Shown one piece after another: positions 56,104 to 64,000 of a stretch of 64,000 nucleotides of DNA. The DNA comes from Anagrus nilaparvatae (taxonomy: Eukaryota; Arthropoda; Insecta; Hymenoptera; Mymaridae), in contig JAKSXM010000272.1 in assembly GCA_022575985.1 (NCBI GenBank), positions 24,982,501 through 25,046,500 on the forward strand, given 5' to 3'. The notes beneath the pieces were generated by a model. The model saw only the letters and a list, made by a program, of their open reading frames with translations, did not search any database and was not told the origin of the DNA. The position numbers were made by a program, and so were the translations under genes. Within the stretch, counting starts at the first letter, position 1. The number at the start of each line of letters is the position of its first letter.

Positions 56104-58332
56104 ATGCCGTCTGGAAAAAAAGGTCCAAGTAAAATAAAAAAACCGAATCTAACATCAAATGCTTGCAAACATTATTACGAAGAATTATTATTAGATGGAA
56201 TAAGAAAGACAAAAACTGACGAAGAAGAAACTGAAACTGTTATGAGAAGATACATTGATTCAATGGTCGATGATGCCAGAAAACAAAAAAGTAAATATTT
56301 TTTACATTTAAAATAATGTGTACAAATGTTCTAATTCTTCCAATTCATTTCAGGTATTCCACTATTAAAATTTTACATTATTCACGTTAATCATTTTTAT
56401 AATCGCCAATTAGAAGAAGAAGATGAAACAGTTTATTATCCTGCAGAAATTTCTATCGCTGAATGTACTTTAAAAGATGGAGTTATAAGAGTTTATAATG
56501 AAATTATAAACAAAGAAATTGACGTTGGTTATTTTAGCTCAACTAAAGAATTGATTGATTCAACTCATGGTATTGAACCTAATATCGAAGGTGGTAAACA
56601 AGATTATAGTGAAATTTTTGCACAAATACAAGAATTTTTGGCACCAGCTTTAGATGAAGATAAATTATTTCCTCCTTTATATACTAGAAGTACAGATGAA
56701 ACAGTATTCAAAAGTGTACAATCTGCTTTAATGCAATTTGCTATTACTTGTGGTAAATATATATAAAACCATGTACTTAATAGAGTAGATCAAATTTAAA
56801 ATTTTAAAACACAATTTACTGCTGTAGGTTATCAATACAATTATTTTAAATTATATTCATTGGAGCATTTGTTTGCTAGTATTCACAATGCAATTAATGA
56901 AAATGAAAGATATCAACTTGATTTCACTTCTTTTAAAGTAAAATTAACTCGTGATCCATACAGTCATCAAGCATCTTTAGCTTGTAACGTATGTGCACTT
57001 TTTAATATTGAATAAATAAATTTAATAATAATTTAAATTATATAAATTTTTAGTTTCATAGTATACTTCAAAAAGGGCAAAATTTTTGTAGCGAAGCAAT
57101 CATTAAAAGATGGTATTTTGTTTTATGTAAAGAATGCATTGAGAGTCTTAATTTAAGAAGTATTCCAGGAGTTCATATGCCTGAAAAAACTGTAAGAAAC
57201 TTTTTGGGTATAAATCCATCGAATAGTTCTAGTAGTAGTAGCTTGCCATCAGTAAATTCTGAGACTGGAGTAAACCAAGAATATAGAATTAAGGTTTCTG
57301 AACGTACATATGCAGAAGAACAAAGAAGACGAAGAGAATCCGCTATGATACCTTTTACAATAATTGATTATAGTAAATTAAATTCTGAAAATCCTCAGGT
57401 AAAATTAAGATCAAATTAATTATTAAAGGAAAATATCAATAAATAAAATAATAATTTCATGTAATTTTAATGTAGGAGAATCAAAATTTCATTTCAAGAA
57501 TAAACGAGAGAACTTTTTCAAACGAACAACAACAGCAGCAGCAACCAAGAGAGCCAGCTTCATTACCATTTACAACTGACTACAGAAAAACAAATTACGA
57601 ACCAGAACAGGTAGACTATTATAATACATATTCAGTTTTTTTATTTTTTTTTAATGTAAATAATTTAAATAATTTTTTCAGACTGAGTTTCAAAAACGGA
57701 ACCATTGGAAAGACAGCAGTAAGATTATAATTTATTTACTTTTTTAATAATATTAAAATAATCAGAATATCATTTATTCTCATGCTTTCATTTTCATAAA
57801 ACAGATCATGATGGGGAAAATATTGATCTAAGCGAAAGAAATTTTCCAGCACTTGGTAATTATTTAAATAAGAAATTGTAGTTTTCTTCTAGTAACAGTA
57901 ATTTGACGGAAGATTTTGATTTTTAATTATATTTTCTGGCTAATTTTCAGTTTGCTTTATCTATGTCTACTAGTTTACAAGCAAAAAAAAAATTTATGGC
58001 TTCATTTCTGGAAAATTTTTTAATCATTTTTTCATTCTATAAAATGCACTTCATGTTCAATTAAATTTAGAATTTAAAATATGGACTAAAATAATATTTT
58101 ATTGTTGTAATTTTAGATAGCGGACCAGAAAGAAATAATAGAAGAAGATACTATAGAAAAAACCATGGAAACAATGGAAATTACACTAATCATGGAAATC
58201 ATGGAAATTATTCTAATCATGTGAATCATGGTAACCATGAAAATTACAGTAAGTATTTTTAAAATTAAAAAAAATTAGTCTAAGTTAATCAAAAAATTGT
58301 AATTTTTTTCAGATTATATGCATAATTTTTGA
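56104..58332 (+). CDS. mael: Maelstrom, piRNA-pathway protein
   Basis: Germline protein needed for piRNA-guided transposon silencing. Nine exons: 56104-56290, 56354-56752, 56828-56988, 57054-57398, 57476-57610, 57682-57718, 57805-57855, 58117-58248 and 58313-58332, giving 488 residues. The Maelstrom domain (about residues 63-300) is clear: IPLLKFYIIHVNHFYNRQ, YYPAEISIAECTLKDGVI, VGYFSSTKELIDSTHGI and YSLEHLFASIHNAI. The zinc-site end has LACNFHSILQKGQNFCSE and RWYFVLCKEC. The first exon, where an HMG box should be, is only 62 residues, charged, and lacks the usual aromatic HMG core. The tail has poly-Ser, poly-Gln, an ERNFPAL segment and Asn-His-Gly repeats (NHGNNGNYTNHGNHGNYSNH) ending NYMHNF. 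Start chosen as the only in-frame ATG before the domain. Confidence 0.88.
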
Positions 58333-61300
58333 AGTGTTTGTTAATGTTTGGCTTCAGTTCTTTCATTTTTATTATTATTATTATTAATATTATTATTATT
58401 ATTATTATTATTATATAAATACAGAGAACTATTTTTTTAATAAAAAAAAAATGAGTAATGAAAAAAAGAAAATTTTTCGTTAAACATTAAAAAAAAAAAT
58501 TTATTTTCTTGTTAATTTTTCAAAACATATCAATTTTTTCTTTTTTTTTCTTTCAAAATTTTTATAAAATATTTACTCGTACAGTATATACATATATATG
58601 TATATATAATATTGTACTTAAATAGTAAGGATTTTTGTGATTTTTGTGATTTAAATTTTTTTTTAGATTTCTTGATTTTTTTGTTCAAAATAAAAAAAAA
58701 TATAATTAAGATTTATATATTTCGATAAAAGTAATTATAATTTTTGTTATAAGTAATTTGTTTCATTTGCTTATATGTAACGCAATGATCATATTTAAAA
58801 AAAAAATGTACTTAATTGTTTAAAATGTGTATAAAAAAAAATTATTTTTTTGTATAATAAAAATAAGATTTTTTAAATGTGAATTGTTGCATTTTTTTTA
58901 TTAAAAATAATTATACCTACACATTGTGACCTGATTTCATTACTGTACTGACTTACTGAGTCAAAAAATTTCTATATGTAAAAATAAATGTGAATGAAAA
59001 TTGTTGGAAAAATTTTTGATAATTTTTAACTCTTGAAACTATAATTTTGAAAAATGTAATTTAGACTGAAAGACTAAGGACAATATTGAAATATGGTGAC
59101 AATATGTTTTTATAATACACGCTTACACACAAACATCCTCTTATATTATATACCTTTGAAAGAAGTTTCTTATATTTAGTCAGTGTGCGTTCCTCATAAA
59201 GCGCGTATCTCCTCAGTTTTTTTGCGACAATATAAGAAATTCTCTTTTTTTTATATGGTATTAAAAGTTTATACAATTTTATTCAAACAGGTGAATTAAA
59301 AAAAAAATAGTGACGTTGTTTTTAGCATACTAAATTAAGTAAGATTTATTTATAAATTTCTTCTTTTTTTTATTTACATTTATTTTTTTAAATAAAATTT
59401 ACATTAAAAAATGCTAATTTTTTAAATAATAATTATTTTTATTCAAATAAAAAAACTTGCTGCTAATTTGCTTTAATTGTGATTAAACTTGATCTTTTTT
59501 CATACTATTTCTCTTTTATCTTATCGTTTTTAAAACTGGTAATCGGTGATACCTTACCTATACTTTATTATATTAATGCGAATTTTTATAAAAAATAGTC
59601 TTAAGTTTCTTTTTTTTGTTGCTTGTTGCAAATTATTGCTTATCTTTATACTTCAATTATTAGAATTCATACTCAGATTTTTAATAATTCTACTTTTTGA
59701 AAGAAAAATTTAATTTTAATAAATTAGATTAAACCACATTATTTTACAATAAAAAAACAAAGAATTATTATTATTATATAATTATATAAAAAAATAAAAT
59801 AAAATTGATTAATCATTAAAAAATTCTTGAGTATTAAATAGACTTATCATATTTTTAAATACCAGTAGTAACTCCACTTTTATTTAAAAAATCGTGTCTC
59901 ATTGAAAAAATAGCATGATTTAGTTAAAAAATCTATTGTATTTTTATTAATTAATATAAAATATAAATAATTATATAATTTTGAAATAACATTGGGTAGA
60001 ATTTTTTAAAATTAATTTTTATTGATAAAAGGTTGATTTATAATAAAAATAAATTAATTACCTGATTATAATTTTTAAACGATAAGAAAATATATGAAAA
60101 ATAAATAATTGCAATAAAAATGATTATTTTACAATTTTATTTGCATGTTTTCTTTGTTTTTTATTGAAAATTGGGTTAAACTGCTGTCATCTTTTATTAG
60201 TAAGCTTGATGATTTTTTATACTGCTTGAAATTTTAAGCAAGGATATTTATCATTAATTAGTTAAATAAACACTACCTCATTTGTCTTGAGTAAATCTAT
60301 AAAAAATATTGTGCAAGTTTTGAGGCTACAAAATTTTAATCATGTAAAAAATAATCATAAATTAAAAATTATTTTTAATAAAATTTATTTTCATAAATTG
60401 ACCCATAAATTTATCTAAAATCATAGTTAATTACTCATTGACAAAAATTACTTAATAAATTTCATAAATTTAAATTGATTTATTTTTAATTTGTGAAATT
60501 CGTTTATCCAGTACAATTTTTGGCAAAATTTAATCAAACAATTGATTCATTCATCAAATTAATTTTAAAAACAGGCAGCTTTTGTCTTAATTGTTGCAAA
60601 AAATTTTGTTGATTTCTTGATGGCTTGGCCTCTGACCTCCATGAGATTTATAGAATTTCCAAATTCATTAAATTTTCCCAACTTATCTTATCGTTGTTTG
60701 ACATAGGAATTGTGAATTTTGTTTACTAAAAAATTCCAAATACCTCAAAAATTACGATTCTAAAAATTCTTTGAGAATAAATCACAAATTTCAAGTTGTA
60801 AAAACAATCCAAATTTCTTACCCATTAATTACTCATTTATCTAAAAAAAATTTGCATTGTAAATGTATGCAAAAAACCTATAAAAATATAATCTTTTTAC
60901 GAGAAGCTGATTCATAACAAAATTTTCTATGCTAAAAATAACTGATAAAAATCCTGACTTCACAATATATTGACAATCTTAGATAATCCCAAGAAATTCG
61001 TCTCCAATAACATAATATTTCGATAACAAAATACAAAAAATTATATCAAATTTCAATTAAAAAAAATATCAAATTAATGTAATAAAAAAATGTATATTAA
61101 ACGTATGTAATATTATTGTTAACGATGAGTCATATTTTATTATTTAAAAAAATTAAATTCTTCATTTTTTACAATAATACTAAAAATAATAAGATTTATC
61201 ACCAATTCTACTGATTATTATTATTATTGTTATTAGTCTGTTATTACGAATTTTTTGCATTATTATTTTTTATCAAATTGTAAATTTTAATTGTTGTTTG

Positions 61301-61750
61301 AATATATTATTTATTGTTTCGATTTTGAATGCCAAGGTTTTTATTACGAGTTTTATATTTGATATTTTAATTGTAAATTTTATTATTAGTTTTAATTTAA
61401 ATGTAATCAAGAAATTATTATAAAAATGTAATTTATAATACGAGGAAGTTGTTGATAAAAATTATAATTGTTTTATCTTTTTTTAATTTGTGATGATTTT
61501 ATATGAATTTTCATTTATTTTAGAGAAAAAAATGGTATTTCAGTTGTTTACAGGGATTGTCCGGGGTATTCAGCTAACTTAATTTAAAATAATTGAAAAA
61601 ACTTCTTGAATATTCTTGAATATTCGATCTGATAATTTTTCTTTACAATTCTTAACAATTCAACTGTGACAAGACTGAATTCGTTCTAATATTTTGTTAA
61701 AATTTAATTTTTTAGTAAATAAATTGATTATTTTCGGTCTTTTTTTCTTT
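58333..61750. other. 3' UTR and intergenic AT-rich sequence
   Basis: Includes a (TTA)n microsatellite at about 58370-58415 and another TTA run near 61215-61235. No recognisable gene or mobile element; open frames are short and low complexity. Confidence 0.5.
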
Positions 61751-61764
61751 ATTTAAATTTTTAT

Positions 61765-62400
61765 TTCTTGTGAGCGGCCAGAAAGCACGTATTTTCCGGC
61801 CGCTGCGCATCTGGAAACGGCGCGTTTTCTCGCCATTGACGAAGAAAAATCGTATAAGACCCTTGTCCATGAATAAAGAATGACCCAAATCGCAGTTTAC
61901 CAACCTCAGCTTCTCCTCGCAATTTACGTGCGATTTGGTCTATTCTTTACTTTTCTGGACACGGAATATCCTTTTCTTCCTAGCGGGACGAAAATACTTT
62001 TTTCGCCCCGCAACGAAATCGAAAAAAACGCGTTTTCACCCCACTGAGAAAGAAAAATTTCGTTTTGTCCATGGGAACAAAAAAAAAATACCCCAGATCG
62101 CAGTTTACCATCCTCGGCTTCGCCTCGGATGCTAATTAACGTGCGATCTGGGCCATTCTTTTTTTTTGCTCCCTTGGTTAAAAATATACTATTTATAGTC
62201 AGCAGCCAGAAAGTATTTTCCGGCCGCTGCGCGTAAAAATCGTGCTTTCTTGTGCACTGCCACAGAAAAATTTTATACTATCCTTGGCCATAAAAAATGA
62301 ATGACCCAAATCGCCGTTTGCTATCCTCGGAAAGTAATTTACGCGAGACTTCAGCCAATTTTTTACTTTTCTGAACATGAGTCTTTAATATAATATTTTT
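61765..62400. repeat. Cluster of three dispersed hairpin repeats, copies I, J and K
   Basis: Three adjacent units: about 61765-61970, 61971-62200 and 62201-62400. Each has a CGGCCGCTGCGC- or CGCCCCGCAACG-type GC-rich part, then GACCC-type and CAAATCGC/CAGATCGC cores with TTTACGTGCGAT. The middle unit is nearly identical to 41690-41905. None has coding potential; a 66-codon frame across the middle unit is repeat-derived. Confidence 0.8.
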
Positions 62401-64000
62401 CCCAGATTCTGCCCACTCAGGCGAAAAATTAGGTACGGAATTTTCTGTACTCGTATACTACTGGGCAAGTTAAAACCTTTTTTGCCAATCCTACATAAAT
62501 TATAAAAATATTTATTAGTATATAAAAGCAACTAATTTTCAAATTGTTACCAAATTTACAATTTTTAAGAAAATCAATTTTCTTATATATTGAAAGATGT
62601 AAAACTTTTTACTCATTTATCAGATTCCCAAATAATTTTACAGTAAATTTTGATAACGAGCGTAAAAATTGACCAGTAACATTCTTTTGAAAATTTAACT
62701 CTGCTAAAATGTCATATTACCTATAAAATTTAATAATAACAAAGAGTGCATCGTTACAGACAGTATTTCAAAAAGTTATATCTTTTTTTGTAAAAATAAC
62801 GTCTTTTCCTTTTTATGGAATATAACAAAAGAGACTATTTAGAAAGAGTTATTATTCAATCATGAAAAACAAGACTAACTTAACTAGAAGTTGTTGAAGA
62901 AATTGGTGCTTTTTAACCTGTTTTTAACTATTGGCTTCAATGAGATAAAAAAATAGTCACTTTTAATTTATTCAATACCCACTTCTTTGAAATTTGTACT
63001 TCATCAAATATTATTTACTCTTATATACTAAATCGAAGTAATCTAATAATCTGTACCTCGTATTAACTTTACAAATTCAGAAGGCGATTTTAAACCCAAG
63101 GCTCCATAAGTTCAAATTCAAAAATTAGACAATTATTTCCTTGGAAATCAATATTTTTCGGAAAAAAAGCAAGTAAATCAATTCCAGATTTTTTTTCTTA
63201 AAATTTAATATAATCATAAAATTCCCTATAGGTATAATATATCTTCAGCCTTATAGAAAACTTTGTATTCAATACTGATATGCAATCCTAAATAATATCT
63301 TAGTCATTTCGGAATACAAAAAAATTGAAATTTCAAAGCATCGTTTTGGCTCTAGAAATTCATGTTAACGTGCAAGTGAATTCATCACTTGTTAAAAAAA
63401 TTCAAAACATCTAGTATAGTTACCCAAAATTTCCAGAAGAATTCGTAACAACCTGAGCTGATTCAATATTTTATCAAAGCGTTTTGAATATTCAAAAAAT
63501 GCTTCACAATAATACGACATAATATTGCACTTCCTATAAAATTATTTTACTTTTGACCTTAATACATATACTGACAGAAAGATGAATAAAATGTCATAAA
63601 TATCATGCAAATATACAAATTACTCGCAGGGAGCGTCCTTTATTTAACTCATCGCAATATTATTTTTTTTTCACCATACAAACACACCTTGAAATTGACA
63701 AATTATTTTTTATCCATCCACATGATATGATATAAAATTAACAAATTTTTTTAAAAAATATCTCTACTTTTTAGTACATACAACCAAAACACATGTAAAA
63801 AATTTTTTTTAGATAAATTCAGATAAAAAAAGGATGTCTATGTTTTCTAAAAAAATACATAAAATTATCACTTCCTGTTTTATATGATATAATAATAAAT
63901 AAATAGATTTGACAGTTTAACTAAAAAAATGTCAAAAAATGAACAAAAAAAATTTATCAGAAAAAAAAATCATTTTTTTTAAAAATCTTATTTATGGTGC
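62401..64000. other. AT-rich sequence, nothing recognised
   Basis: No exon with acceptable splice sites and protein-like translation, no RNA gene and no clear repeat seen on either strand. Confidence 0.5.

Noticed and set aside
61712..62135. Open frames of 63 and 66 codons at the right-hand repeat cluster
   Set aside because: Both read through dispersed hairpin repeats and have counterparts in other copies with different frames.

Overview
The window is nuclear DNA from an animal, most likely an insect. It is very AT-rich, and genes are split by short introns of about 50-80 bp with GT...AG ends and T-rich acceptors. Every gene I can name is a standard metazoan or insect family. The composition and compact introns would fit a hymenopteran such as an aphid parasitoid, but nothing here proves the order. 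Gene models were built by reading exons in phase across splice sites by eye, so exon edges may be off by a base in places.

Layout, left to right. (1) 39-4161 (+): 3' part of a cytosolic sulfotransferase with repeat-filled introns. (2) 4490-5714 (-): ERAL1-type mitochondrial GTPase. (3) 6944-7903 (+): unrecognised two-pass membrane protein with PPxY motifs. (4) 9023-11989 (-): HID1, complete in ten exons. (5) 12545-13143 (+): BCL7, divergent from HID1. (6) 14852-23088 (-): sniffer-type carbonyl reductase whose 7.3 kb first intron holds foldback repeats and a candidate nested secreted six-cysteine gene on the other strand. (7) 22659-27119 (+): thioredoxin reductase with three possible first exons, interlocked head-to-head with sniffer. 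(8) 27907-32024 (+): CFAP251, a WD-repeat axoneme protein in 19 exons. (9) 33417-38848 (-): very large C2H2 plus PHD zinc-finger protein, probably MESR4. (10) 39.6-47.2 kb: repeat-rich gap with transposon-like palindromes and one decayed reading frame. (11) 47257-50539 (+): CNOT3. (12) 51554-53336 (-): DDX47, convergent with CNOT3. (13) 53657-54303 (+): twin CX9C protein of the C22orf39 family, divergent from DDX47. (14) 56104-58332 (+): Maelstrom without a recognisable HMG box. (15) 58.3-64 kb: mostly empty AT-rich DNA with another cluster of dispersed hairpin repeats.

The genes do not form one pathway, but some neighbours share themes. Sniffer and thioredoxin reductase are both NADPH-dependent oxidative-stress enzymes and physically interlock. 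CNOT3 (mRNA decay), DDX47 (rRNA processing) and Maelstrom (piRNA pathway) are RNA-biology genes within 11 kb.

The most unusual parts are the sniffer/thioredoxin-reductase locus and a dispersed family of nested-hairpin repeats, with about ten copies or fragments in 64 kb, that matches no element I can name.
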